NCBI GenBank assembly: GCA_936450465.1
Contig: OW388292.1
Span: forward strand, 29,958,368 to 30,022,367
DNA: 64,000 nucleotides
Origin: Gibbula magus
Taxonomy: Eukaryota; Mollusca; Gastropoda; Trochida; Trochidae
Reading direction: 5' to 3'
Shown piece after piece: positions 40,550 through 49,013 of this stretch. The position numbers and the translations under genes are program-made. Each line of letters begins with the position of its first letter. The first letter of the stretch is position 1. Under the pieces are notes generated by a model that worked only from the letters and a program-made list of their open reading frames with translations, ran no database searches and was not told where the DNA came from.

Positions 40550-42290
40550 ACACAACTATGTTGTAAAATTGCATCACTCGATGTTAAAACCAATCACAAT
40601 CGGAGAGAAATTGTCTACTTTACCTGATCTGATAAAGTACATACATTGCAGATGCAGTGAACAAAGGGATCCAAAATTAAATAATTCACTCACATTTATC
40701 TAATAAGCATGTGGATAAATTACCCTTCAGGGACACATTACTGTTGTCCTGCGTTGTTACCACTGGATACGCATGTCTACGGTTACAATGATAACTAACG
40801 AGGTTCCATGATAATCTGGTTTAAAGCCTTATGATGAGTAGGTGAGGAATTCAATCTCTCTAGTAGAAGTGTTTGTTGATCACATTTTAGATAGTGATTA
40901 CGTATCCATTGCATCTATATTATAATGATTTACCGAAAAATAAAATTAACTTGATTTTTAAGTTTAATGAATTGATGGTATCACCATCATCATCCGACAT
41001 AACAACAAACGATCTGAGATAGAGGCTATTTAAAAAGTTTTAGATTTACTTTTTAACCATTAAACATTTGATATTAATTGAAGATCTGAGTATTCTTCTG
41101 TAATACTACAACACTTAAGATGTTGTCAACATTCATTTTATCAAATCAGAAAATCAGCACACTGCTTGATCATGTTCACAATCAGGGCAATATATCACAG
41201 TGCTTAAGGATGTATTTGCACCATTTTGTTCCTCAAGAGGAGTTTATCTATTATGTAAGAGGAATAAAATATTATTCGGAAAGATAAAATACCTTCGAAT
41301 AAGTAAATGCATAACATAAAACACAAGTATCGCATTAAATTCCTAGATGTAATGTAAACTTTCAAATCTTATCTTCATGATATCACCAAATCAGGCATAA
41401 GAGGGTAACCTTTTTCTTAATCTATAATTATTGCCCTTTCATTATATAAGCTTGATCTAGTGGTCTTGTCATATTCCTAATCGATACACCGATTACTCTC
41501 GCAGTGTCCTCTCATACTGACACAGACAAACAAGTTGACCCATTAACCGTTCTTCAGAGATTGTTTTACCTTTAGATGTAAAGAGCGTTTAAAGGAAATC
41601 GCACCTTCTTGGAAAGTTGCGTTTTTGGATTTATTTTGCGAAATGACCAGGAAATGCTGCTTTTAAAAAAAATTGGGTGCAAAATTCGTAGTATTCCTGT
41701 TTAAACAAGAGTTTCAAAATACGAGTCAGTCCAATCAAATTAGGTATACTCAGCATATGGTTGAATAATCATTGCTATTTGATGATCATTATTGATGATT
41801 TCATTGATTCAACATAAGTCATTAGTATATAGCGAATTCTTTGACGTTTTTCGCTATTTAATTGCAATGAATTTAAAAGTATTTTTAATGCAAAAGTTAT
41901 AATGTTCATGATTTCATAATTAAAGCTAATTAGTTGTGTAACTCGCGTTGTGTGAATCTTTGCGAATAATTATTAGCATAAAACAGGTGCGTTCTAAATT
42001 TGCACATGTTATCTACATAATCACATTTTCCTCTCCAATGTCTACAATCTTATTAACCTCGGCGTCAAGATAGAGTCCTGTTGATTACGTTTGAATCACT
42101 TACATTATCAAAAGATATATGTCTGGGCTTTCTTGACAAGACGAAGCACAAATTATAACTGCAAATGTAGACACATGAATGATCGTTGCATGGGTGACGG
42201 ATATATAGTGAACATCTGTATTCTCGAGGTGTTAGTTTATTCATATCCAAAGTATAATTGTAAGTAGGTCACCTAAAACACGTTATGCAT
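40550..42290. repeat. Duplicated block Y4 (partial)
   Basis: 40560-40980 matches the Y segment at 16800-17230 (shared ttaaaaccaatcaca, gataagcatgtcta-like and gtgaggaattcaatctctc phrases). Part of 41880-42060 matches 17530-17660. The stretch between is unmatched. No gene. Confidence 0.6.
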
Positions 42291-43550
42291 AATCCACTGA
42301 CATTATTAAGTTCTTTATTTCAGTAGGAGGCTTTGACTTTGGCTTTGACTTTAGGTTCACACCCAAAATTAAAAAAACCATACATGGACATAAATATACC
42401 TGTGCAAATTGGTTGTCAATGTGGTTTTTTTGTATCTAACTTGGTCAATACAGGAAAATAGGGCCATCAAAAGGCAAAATAGGACAATGTGATTCTGAAC
42501 ATTCGTAGACAAAATTAATCAGGTTTCCTAATGTTCAACGGTTATAACATTTACCTCGGCTCGTTTCTAAGATTGTTTGCATTAGGAATAGGATCCTCAT
42601 TCCACTGTTCCACATGTGAATACAACTTATCTTCTAACTGTGTCTTGGACGAACTGGAAATGGTTATTTTACAATATTTTAAGACAACATATTGGGAGTC
42701 AAACCGGTTTTATATGTTCTTCCAATATATAAAATGTTAATTCTTTTTACAAATGATGAACATATGAATTAACCTATCCATTCTGTAAAGTATTTGTTTA
42801 GAAAAAAGGTTATCACCTGAGAGAACATGGTACATCAAACAGGGAATGTGATCTGATCTAAAACTAAAAGACAAAAAATAAACAAGAGTTTCTGTTTATC
42901 AACATGTGAAACATAGAAATACTTAAATTAAAAGTCACAGCAGAAGAAATTTAGAATGCACAATGTTTAATAGTTATACAAAAACCTTGCAATATATGGA
43001 TTTTAAATGACTTAACATGTTCTACTTATTTGGATACACCATGAAATGGACTGTATATAATCTGCCGTTCTAAAACTCAAATCAAAATAGATATATAAGG
43101 TAGGCAAAAACATGATTTAAACCAGTTAAATGAAGACAACATTAAGCAAGTTAAAAGACTTTTTAAGATTACCCCCATTTGCATCAGCATAAGTTTGTGC
43201 ACAATAGAGCAAGCATCTGTCCCAGATGTTATCTACTTACACCAATATAATAGATATAAATTTAGTTAATAAGATTAAACACGGGAATGGACAGAGGCTG
43301 AGATTAGTTTGAAATATATTACCAAGGAGAGCAGTTCTAGTTGAGATGTGGAATGTCATGCCTCCCAAAATTCCGTTTGTCTGGGATTCCCATTTGTTTT
43401 CATTGATATAATAAAAGAGCAGACATGATACTCAGATTGAACGATGTTCTCCCCTTGGAGACCGGTATATTTCTGTTTGGTGGCATTACTTAGTTAAGAA
43501 GTTACACTTACGAGAATTATATATTTTATTACATTATGTTTATAGTATAT
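42291..43550. other. AT-rich stretch, nothing firm
   Basis: No gene supported. About 43320-43420 is faintly like the conserved Y segment at 18900-18990 (shared gtctgggattcc), so it may be an old fragment of the array. Confidence 0.4.
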
Positions 43551-43824
43551 TATTATCCCCTCGGGCGATATAGTCGTTGGCTCCGTCTGTCCGTCCGTCC
43601 GTCTGTCCGTCCGTGATCACATCGTTTCCGGAGCAGTACTTGAAAACTAGTTGGCCAAACCTCACCAAATTTGGCATACAGCTTCCCCATATCATGTAGA
43701 TGTGCCTTTTGGGGGTTCAACTTTTTGGAAATTTTAATTTTTGTTGTTTCCATTGTAACAATTTGGACTTTGTCTATTTGAAAGGTAGGGTTTGTTTCCG
43801 GAGCAAATCTTTAAAACTACTAGG
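43551..43824 (+). repeat. Host repeat, left of the 6.4-kb element
   Basis: It begins ttatcccctcgggcgatata, has a GTCC/GTCT run at 43581-43614, then the ~150-bp repeat phrases (ttccggagcag, catgtagatgtgccttttgg). It continues across the insertion at 50266. The joined reading is supported by a neighbouring uninterrupted copy at about 50483-50600, where ctaagaatactaggccaatcc is continuous. Confidence 0.85.
43819..43824. other. Target-site duplication ACTAGG, left copy
   Basis: Identical to 50266-50271. Identity extends to 9 bp (ACTACTAGG) because the element's right end is ACT; symmetry of the inverted repeats favours 6 bp. The unoccupied sister repeat has a single ACTAGG. Confidence 0.85.
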
Positions 43825-43932
43825 AGTAGTATAGACGTTACTATAGCACAAAAAATGACGTAATCATTTCCGGTGTTCCCGCCATTTTGACTGACGTCAA
43901 TGAGGGGGCTCAGGTAACCTTTAGGTGACCTT
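43825..43932 (+). repeat. Left terminal inverted repeat
   Basis: Reverse complement of 50158-50265. It contains a TGACGTAA variant (43856-43863), a TGACGTCA palindrome (43892-43899), a CCGCCATTTTG box (43880-43890, YY1-like on the other strand), and a TAACCT-5 bp-TGACCT pair (43915-43931). The inner flank to about 44013 also resembles the inner flank of the right end. Confidence 0.95.
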
Positions 43933-43955
43933 TAATTAAGGTAGGAGGGTTAAGG

Positions 43956-43969
43956 TGACCTTTAGGTCA
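43956..43969. promoter_or_regulatory. Everted AGGTCA-type pair, left end
   Basis: TGACCT-tt-AGGTCA just inside the left TIR, about 100 bp upstream of the first gene. It matches nuclear-receptor half-sites by sequence only. Confidence 0.35.
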
Positions 43970-44001
43970 CCTTTTGTAGAAAACTAGGTCATGGGATCCA
44001 T

Positions 44002-44008
44002 TATAAAA
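44002..44008 (+). promoter_or_regulatory. TATA box of the PC4-like gene
   Basis: TATAAAA lies 49 bp upstream of the chosen ATG, leaving room for a short leader. It is the only TATA match close to this gene. Confidence 0.5.
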
Positions 44009-44056
44009 TGACCTAACTTTTAGGACATTACAACATTGTCAACTAGCGCTGACAGG

Positions 44057-44599
44057 ATGAATACTTCAGACAAGAATTCCCTAGATGAAACCTTGGCTAC
44101 CCTTCAAGACCATTATTGTCATATTGATCTTGGCGACAATGTGTTTGCGACAGCAAAGACATGGAACGATGTTGTATACATTGACATCAGGAAGTATAAT
44201 GTGTATGTGAATGGCAAGTCTTACCCTACTAAACGTGGTATTATGTTAACTCTAAAACACTGGGTTGAACTTCCTGGAGTGTTCCATCACTTGCAGGAGT
44301 ACAGCAAGACAGGTGATTATACACATGTTGGAGCAAATGTGTATGCAACATTAGAAGATCATGTTGTGGATCTTAGGCAATGGGAACAAGATGATACTGG
44401 TAAACTAGTTCCAACCTCAAAGGGTATTCTACTATCTCAAGACCAGTGGAAACGACTGAGAGATTGTTGTGATGTGATGCCAGATTTTGTAATAGAACTT
44501 AAAGACGTAGTTCCTTGTATGGCAAGTGAAGACCATCAGAATCAGATGGGAGCACTGACGTGTTCCTTCTGTAACCCCAATGACTACATGAATTGGTAA
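44057..44599 (+). CDS. Tandem PC4-like ssDNA-binding protein, 180 aa
   Basis: The start chosen is the first ATG after the TATA box; the frame is open seven codons further up without an ATG. Two copies of a PC4/p15 transcription-coactivator-like fold are seen. Copy 1 (about residues 20-75) has YIDIRKY, NGKSYPTKRGIML and a closing W69-x2-L72. Copy 2 (about 88-135) has VVDLRQW, TGKLVPTSKGILL and QDQW131-x2-L134. The D-I-R-x-Y and P-T-K-x-G-I-x-L pattern is the family signature. PC4 proteins bind single-stranded DNA as dimers and act in transcription or replication, so one chain with two copies could make the dimer internally. The tail has a C-x2-C (CSFC). A role in element transcription or genome binding is inferred. 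No AATAAA lies between this gene and the next. Confidence 0.75.
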   Translation: MNTSDKNSLDETLATLQDHYCHIDLGDNVFATAKTWNDVVYIDIRKYNVYVNGKSYPTKRGIMLTLKHWVELPGVFHHLQEYSKTGDYTHVGANVYATLEDHVVDLRQWEQDDTGKLVPTSKGILLSQDQWKRLRDCCDVMPDFVIELKDVVPCMASEDHQNQMGALTCSFCNPNDYMNW

Positions 44600-44625
44600 A
44601 GTTCAATATAGTTCTAGACCTTGCG

Positions 44626-44662
44626 CTGTACGGACGTGTTTTAAAGTCGCTCTGATACTATG
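44626..44662 (+). promoter_or_regulatory. Upstream box of BIR gene 1, shared with BIR gene 2
   Basis: CTGTACGGACGTGTTTT and CGCTCTGATACTATGG here are nearly the same as at 45143-45178 before the second BIR gene. The promoter or leader was duplicated with the gene and has been kept, while the rest of the intergenic DNA differs. Confidence 0.55.
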
Positions 44663-45019
44663 GATGTGTGTGGTTATCTCGACAACGCTGTTGTTGCTGA
44701 TTGTAGTGGATTTCCTTCAAAATCTGATTGGACTTCGTTCGAGAAGAGACTTGATTCTTTCAAGGACTGGCCTTTGCAGATGAAGCAAAACCCAAGAGAC
44801 TTGGCTCATGCAGGACTCTATTATCTGAGCCGTGGTGACTCGTGTATTTGTTTCAAATGTGGTATTCGTCTCAAAGACTGGATGTCTACTGATGACCCCT
44901 GGGTGGAACATAAGAGGTGGTCCCCAGATTGTGACTATTTGTATATGATAGGACAACCTAACCAAAAGAGTGATACTGATGGCAAGAAAAATCCATTGAC
45001 CCTTAAAACAATATTTTAA
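44660..45019 (+). CDS. Single-BIR-domain protein 1, 119 aa
   Basis: One BIR (inhibitor-of-apoptosis) repeat fills about residues 26-95. It has R30-x3-F34-x2-W37-P, then A49-H-A-G-L, and the zinc-binding spacing C64-x2-C67-x16-H84-x6-C91, which is exact for the family. There is no RING, CARD or second BIR, so it is far shorter than cellular IAPs. BIR domains bind caspases or IAP-binding-motif peptides; an anti-death role for the element in infected cells is a reasonable inference but untested. A short Cys-containing N-terminus (MDVCGYLD) is shared with the next gene. The C-terminus ends KTIF, as does the protein encoded at 46007. AATAAA follows at 45054. The ATG follows the conserved upstream box directly. 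Confidence 0.9.
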   Translation: MDVCGYLDNAVVADCSGFPSKSDWTSFEKRLDSFKDWPLQMKQNPRDLAHAGLYYLSRGDSCICFKCGIRLKDWMSTDDPWVEHKRWSPDCDYLYMIGQPNQKSDTDGKKNPLTLKTIF

Positions 45020-45053
45020 AAATACATTTGTGATAGGTATATCATGATATTGT

Positions 45054-45059
45054 AATAAA
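45054..45059 (+). terminator. Polyadenylation signal of BIR gene 1
   Basis: AATAAA 35 bp after the stop codon, followed by a GT-rich stretch (ttgtatg ... tcttgtgttggttttc). Confidence 0.7.
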
Positions 45060-45142
45060 CATATTGTATGTATTTTTCTTGTGTTGGTTTTCTTTTTGAG
45101 TAATCCTGACCATAGGAGGTTATTCTTCCATTAGACTCAGAA

Positions 45143-45178
45143 CTGTACAGACGTGTTTTTATTCGCTCTGATACTATG
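45143..45178 (+). promoter_or_regulatory. Upstream box of BIR gene 2
   Basis: CTGTACAGACGTGTTTTT and CGCTCTGATACTATGG repeat the sequence before BIR gene 1. No TATA box is evident at either copy, so this box is the best candidate for the shared control element. Confidence 0.55.
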
Positions 45179-45526
45179 GATGTGTGTGGTTGTCCTGATG
45201 AGACTTTTTTTGCTGATTGCTGTGTATTACAACCTAAATGTGACTGGAGTTTGTTCGAGGAAAGACTAGATTCATTTAAGAACTGGCCAATTCAAATGAA
45301 GCAGAGTGCTGAAGATATGGCTCATGCAGGACTTGTGTACCAGAACAGAGGAGACTTGTGTGTATGTTTCGAATGTAATGTTCGTCTTAAGGGATGGATG
45401 TCTACGGATGATCCCTGGGTAGAACACGGGAAAAGGTCCCCAGATTGTCACTATCTTAGAATGGTAGGAAGACCAAAGTGGTATAATAAGATGAACTCTG
45501 ATGGACAAAAAAATAACAAGGACTGA
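45176..45526 (+). CDS. Single-BIR-domain protein 2, 116 aa
   Basis: Tandem paralogue of the preceding gene. It has the same MDVCG start, the same BIR layout (F-x2-W-P near residue 35, then A-H-A-G-L) and the same zinc spacing C-x2-C-x16-H-x6-C. The phrase GWMSTDDPWVEH is almost unchanged, whereas the N-terminal 30 residues and the tail have diverged strongly. Both copies keep all zinc ligands, so neither looks like a decaying duplicate; two different partners (host death effectors) would explain this but is inference. The tail lacks the KTIF end. AATAAA lies at 45601. Single-BIR proteins without RING also occur in other animal DNA viruses. Confidence 0.9.
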   Translation: MDVCGCPDETFFADCCVLQPKCDWSLFEERLDSFKNWPIQMKQSAEDMAHAGLVYQNRGDLCVCFECNVRLKGWMSTDDPWVEHGKRSPDCHYLRMVGRPKWYNKMNSDGQKNNKD

Positions 45527-45600
45527 TGTTACTCTAATCAACTGAATGTAAAGGATTCATTCAAAACCAATATTAGAACTCACTTTTTGTTAATGTCTGG

Positions 45601-45606
45601 AATAAA
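45601..45606 (+). terminator. Polyadenylation signal of BIR gene 2
   Basis: AATAAA 75 bp after the stop codon, followed by a GT-rich run (tgtctgtttgttgttgtg). Confidence 0.7.
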
Positions 45607-45940
45607 AAGATTTAAGATATAATGTCTGTTTGTTGTTGTGTATATAAACAATATCATGAGAGTAATATTATCACTTGGTCAATATGGCTCCTTACATTAC
45701 ATGATATTTATTATGATCCTTAACATCAGTTATGCTGGACCCAAGAAGTTATACAAAGCTGTGAAAGCTGAAGGTCAATTTAAGATTCGATTTAATTTCA
45801 CGTTATCTTTGGGTCTATCCACTGCAGTCTACCAAAGGTCAAGAAGTGTTTAAAGCCTTGACAAACAAGACACAAGATCGCATATTTGGTATTTTATCAA
45901 ATTGATATGAGAACTGAATTCAATATAGGTTGACAGAACT
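45607..45940. other. Intergenic gap inside the element
   Basis: About 330 bp without a convincing gene. A short open stretch (45638-45853) lies here but has no recognisable motif. A leftover of a lost gene is possible. Confidence 0.35.
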
Positions 45941-45948
45941 TATATAAT
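45941..45948 (+). promoter_or_regulatory. TATA box of the small basic-tailed gene
   Basis: TATATAAT 59 bp before the ATG, followed by TAACGTCA (a CRE-like variant) at about 45964. Confidence 0.5.
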
Positions 45949-46006
45949 AGGTCGAGATAATGACTAACGTCATTTGCTTCAGAACATTCAAACTGAACGC
46001 ATCACC

Positions 46007-46381
46007 ATGAGTCAACAATATATACCATTTGTCCCGGACACAGAGAAATGGACTCGCTATTATATGTTACAAGTCCAGGGTAAATTGAAACTATATAGTT
46101 TTGTGATGAGAAATGGGGAACGACAGGGTATCATGTCTGTTGACAGAACATTGGAGCTGTACGATCCAGAATGGCCTAAAATTTTGGAAGAAAGGAAACG
46201 AAAAGAACAGGCACTGACCATGCCTTATTCTGAGCAACCCAAAATTAACTTTGTCTCCCCTACACAACAAGTCGTGGAGCAAGCTCAATCTCAGGAAAAA
46301 AGGCAACAGGCAAATTTTAAACGGTCAAAGGAAATCAAAGTAAGAGGAGGTCCAAGAAAACGAATGAAAACAATCTTTTAA
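46007..46381 (+). CDS. Small basic-tailed protein of unknown function, 124 aa
   Basis: I do not recognise the family. The start is the first ATG after the TATA box. The N-terminal half (MSQQYIPFVPDTEKWTRYY...) is compact with aromatic residues. The middle is a charged, probably helical segment around 55-67 (EERKRKEQ). A Gln-rich stretch spans about 83-102, and the last 20 residues are strongly basic (KRSKEIKVRGG, then RKRMKTIF), fitting a nuclear-localisation or DNA-binding tail. The position just before the ATPase, and the size, would suit a core or accessory virion protein of a small dsDNA virus, but that is a guess from context. Its stop lies only 56 bp from the next ATG. The end KTIF is shared with BIR protein 1. 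Confidence 0.7.
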   Translation: MSQQYIPFVPDTEKWTRYYMLQVQGKLKLYSFVMRNGERQGIMSVDRTLELYDPEWPKILEERKRKEQALTMPYSEQPKINFVSPTQQVVEQAQSQEKRQQANFKRSKEIKVRGGPRKRMKTIF

Positions 46382-46399
46382 CTACCAACAACACCAAAT

Positions 46400-46406
46400 T
46401 ATAAAG
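46400..46406 (+). promoter_or_regulatory. TATA box of the ATPase gene, next to the upstream terminator
   Basis: TATAAAG lies 32 bp before the ATPase ATG and only 10 bp before the AATAAA (46416-46421) that serves the preceding gene. Stop, TATA, AATAAA and the next start fit in about 60 bp, a virus-like economy. Confidence 0.45.
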
Positions 46407-46415
46407 TTAGTTTGA

Positions 46416-46421
46416 AATAAA
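46416..46421 (+). terminator. Polyadenylation signal of the small basic-tailed gene
   Basis: AATAAA 35 bp after the stop codon. If used, the cleavage point falls near or inside the start of the next gene. Confidence 0.6.
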
Positions 46422-46437
46422 CCATTGAACTGTCAAC

Positions 46438-48126
46438 ATGGTGATGTGTCCAGTGTGTGGGGAAGTTTTTTCCAGAACTGACAATATGTTGAGACACAGG
46501 AGATCTAAACACAAACCTGCTTTTGAAAATTCACAGTCACAGACAAATACACAGCCAACGACAGACAACCACAGGCAGCAACCATTACCGACGCCGTCCC
46601 CTCATGGCCCTCCTCATGGCCCTCCTCCTCCTCCTCATGGCCCTCCTCCTACTCCTCATGGCCCTCCTCCTACTCCTCATGGCCCTCCTCATGGCCCTCC
46701 TCCTCATCATGATGCTACTCATCATTCGACTGAAGAATTCAGGCTATTACATCCCTTTACAATGGTAGTTTCTGGGCCCACTTCGAGTGGTAAAAGTTTA
46801 TTAGTGAAGCAGTTTCTAGAGAGGATGAAGATTAAACCATATCCAGAACGAATTATCTGGTTATACAAGAGATGGCAGCCTTTGTACAACACAATTCTTA
46901 CAGACGTTTATCCAAATGTTGAGTTCTTCCAAGGTATTCCTTCTGGCCTTGAAAAGGATGATTTTCTTGATCCTACTATGGTGAATGTCCTCGTTCTTGA
47001 TGATCTAATGAGTTCAGCGAGTAAGGACCCACGCATAACAGATCTATTTACAGAAGGTTCCCATCATCGCAACCTCTCTGTCATCGCCATCAATCAAAAC
47101 CTTTTCTATAATAGGGACCCAACACAACGGAGAAATTGTCTCTATTTGATCCTTTTTAACAATCCAGTGGATCAACAACCTATCATGACTTTAGCAAGGC
47201 AAATGTATCCAACCCGATCTCAACATTTTATGCAAACATTTCAGTTGGCTACTCAAAAACCGTATGGGTATTTACTTGTCGACCTTAAACCATTTACTCC
47301 CAACTCTGATCGGCTCTGTCCTAATGTATTTAGTATTAAAAGAGAACACACACCACAGAAGATTCATTTTGAGCGAAATCTCCATAGAGTGCTGACTTGT
47401 GAAAATTACCTCTCAAACATGCCTTCCTGTGATGATTGTGGAATAGTATTTCAGGACCATTCTGATCTGCAAAAACATAGAAAAAATTGGTGTCCAGAGA
47501 GTGGAGACTCTAGACAGAGTCCTCCTGGATTACCTGATGGGAGAATGAAAAGAAAATTGGAAGAGGATTTCATTACTGTGAAAAAAACACGTCAAATGGA
47601 AGATTGTGTTTATTGTGGGCAAATGTTCAATAATAGTCATAACTTACAGAGACATCTCCATGATAAACAATGTCCCGAAATGGAAAATGCTACTGATGAC
47701 GACGATGATAACGTTACAAACCATGCTGATAAACCACAGAAAGCAGATGATCTTGAGGAGCAAGGAATAAGACAAATGTATAAAAGTGTACGTGAGGTGA
47801 ATAAAGACTTTTTGGAAGAGAAAAGACAACTTTATTTGAAAAGAGGTCTCACTGAAGAAATGATTGATGATAAACTGAAGAAGTTAACATGGAGAGCTTT
47901 TAAAGAAATGTATGCACACTTTATTATGTATCTGCACTATTTGCAATGGGGACCAAAGACACAAGGACTTTTGAATCAAGTAGAAGACACCAATGGTATA
48001 TATCACACTGTGTTTTCTAAATTGTACAAATATAAATCTTGGATAGAAGATTTAATTGATGATGACGACGAAACGCTATCTGATGACGAGAGTGAGGTAT
48101 CGGAGGATGAAGATGAAAGCCAATAG
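46438..48126 (+). CDS. Zinc-finger / A32-type packaging ATPase fusion, 562 aa
   Basis: Parts in order. A C2H2 finger (C4, C7, H20, H25). A linker with seven HGPP-type repeats (about 55-91). A P-loop ATPase (about 100-300) with Walker A GPTSSGKS (113-120), a Walker B ending VLDD (about 182-189), the conserved segment GSHHRNLSVIAINQNLF (207-223) holding the polar Q220, and Q255-MYP. Then two C2HC fingers (C331, C334, H347, C352 and C390, C393, H406, C412), a charged helical region and a very acidic tail. The ATPase motifs fit the A32-like FtsK-HerA branch, which pumps viral DNA into capsids. I do not recall A32 ATPases with fingers at both sides; they could bind element DNA. All catalytic residues are present. 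The alternative frame across the HGPP repeat is a shadow. Confidence 0.85.
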   Translation: MVMCPVCGEVFSRTDNMLRHRRSKHKPAFENSQSQTNTQPTTDNHRQQPLPTPSPHGPPHGPPPPPHGPPPTPHGPPPTPHGPPHGPPPHHDATHHSTEEFRLLHPFTMVVSGPTSSGKSLLVKQFLERMKIKPYPERIIWLYKRWQPLYNTILTDVYPNVEFFQGIPSGLEKDDFLDPTMVNVLVLDDLMSSASKDPRITDLFTEGSHHRNLSVIAINQNLFYNRDPTQRRNCLYLILFNNPVDQQPIMTLARQMYPTRSQHFMQTFQLATQKPYGYLLVDLKPFTPNSDRLCPNVFSIKREHTPQKIHFERNLHRVLTCENYLSNMPSCDDCGIVFQDHSDLQKHRKNWCPESGDSRQSPPGLPDGRMKRKLEEDFITVKKTRQMEDCVYCGQMFNNSHNLQRHLHDKQCPEMENATDDDDDNVTNHADKPQKADDLEEQGIRQMYKSVREVNKDFLEEKRQLYLKRGLTEEMIDDKLKKLTWRAFKEMYAHFIMYLHYLQWGPKTQGLLNQVEDTNGIYHTVFSKLYKYKSWIEDLIDDDDETLSDDESEVSEDEDESQ

Positions 48127-48189
48127 ACATTGTAAAGCAGATTTATAGGAGTGCTCCTTATCCTAAAATCGGCTCATTGAAACGGGGCT

Positions 48190-48195
48190 AATAAA
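48190..48195 (+). terminator. Polyadenylation signal of the ATPase gene
   Basis: AATAAA 64 bp after the stop codon, followed by ttgttgtattc. Confidence 0.7.
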
Positions 48196-48331
48196 AAAAT
48201 TTGTTGTATTCTAGTTTATTATTTGTTATTTTCTTATGATACTCATGACATAAACGTTTTGAAATGGCCTTGGTTTAAACAACTGGTCTACACACTACAA
48301 GGTTTGCATGAAATACTACACTGAATTTCAG

Positions 48332-48550
48332 TCCAGCTGCCTGTCAGAGTTGTACCACAAACAGGATGTGCCCAGTTTTAGGTAATTCTATTTCTGTAAT
48401 ATTTATGACAGGTCAAAAGTCCAGCTGCCTGTCATATGTTTACCAAAGACAGGATGTTTCTACTTAAGTACGTTAGTTGGTAAAGTTTGTGATGGGCAAA
48501 AGGTCACCTATCTAAAATAATTCCCATATAAAGTATGTGCCTACTTTTAG
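48332..48550 (+). repeat. Degenerate ~87-bp direct repeats in the right arm
   Basis: gtccagctgcctgtca occurs at about 48332 and 48419, each followed by acaggatgt... and a run ending in a short gtcaaaag/gcaaaag segment. A third, weaker unit begins near 48504. No gene is encoded. Confidence 0.7.
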
Positions 48551-48737
48551 GTTTACTTGTTGATCACATCTTGTTTCTAATCTTAATGAAAACATGATAG
48601 ATGTAAAATGATTGTATTGTCAGAAATATTTAGACCTTAGTCTCATAACAAATCCATAACAATATCTCATTTTATCATTATCATCTATTTCATATCAATT
48701 GCGTAACCACCCCCATAAAGTGACATTTTTTCTAGAA

Positions 48738-49013
48738 ATGCTAGCGCAAATCTTGAGCAAGATATATTATAACATACTAAAATGTATGAAACATATTGCT
48801 AATCACTTGGAAATGACATTTTCAGAAAATGGTATTCAGACTTTAAGCAAACTTGTGCAAAGTCTAGGGTATTATAAGTATGCTCATTTATATGAATCTA
48901 AGGCCACATTCTTCTTATCTGGCCGCATAAGAACGCATTATGTAATTAAGGAAATGACTACTGAGTATTCAGTGTGTCAGTGTTGTCCTCCCTATGGGTT
49001 TGTAAGCAGCTAA
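48738..49013 (+). CDS. Doubtful small open frame, 91 aa
   Basis: This is the longest frame in the 2.1-kb right arm of the element, counted from the first ATG. It has a Lys/Ile/Leu-rich first half and a CQCCPPYG segment near the end. No family is recognised, no TATA or AATAAA is well placed, and composition is like the AT-rich surroundings. It could be a degenerate remnant or chance. Confidence 0.2.
   Translation: MLAQILSKIYYNILKCMKHIANHLEMTFSENGIQTLSKLVQSLGYYKYAHLYESKATFFLSGRIRTHYVIKEMTTEYSVCQCCPPYGFVSS

Noticed and set aside
44717..44965. Antisense open frames under the BIR genes (also 45272-45541)
   Set aside because: Shadows of the BIR coding strands, without motifs or signals of their own.
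46523..46768. Leucine-rich open frame overlapping the ATPase gene
   Set aside because: It is the +1 reading of the His-Gly-Pro-Pro repeat (cctcctcatggc units) and continues only as far as that low-complexity stretch.
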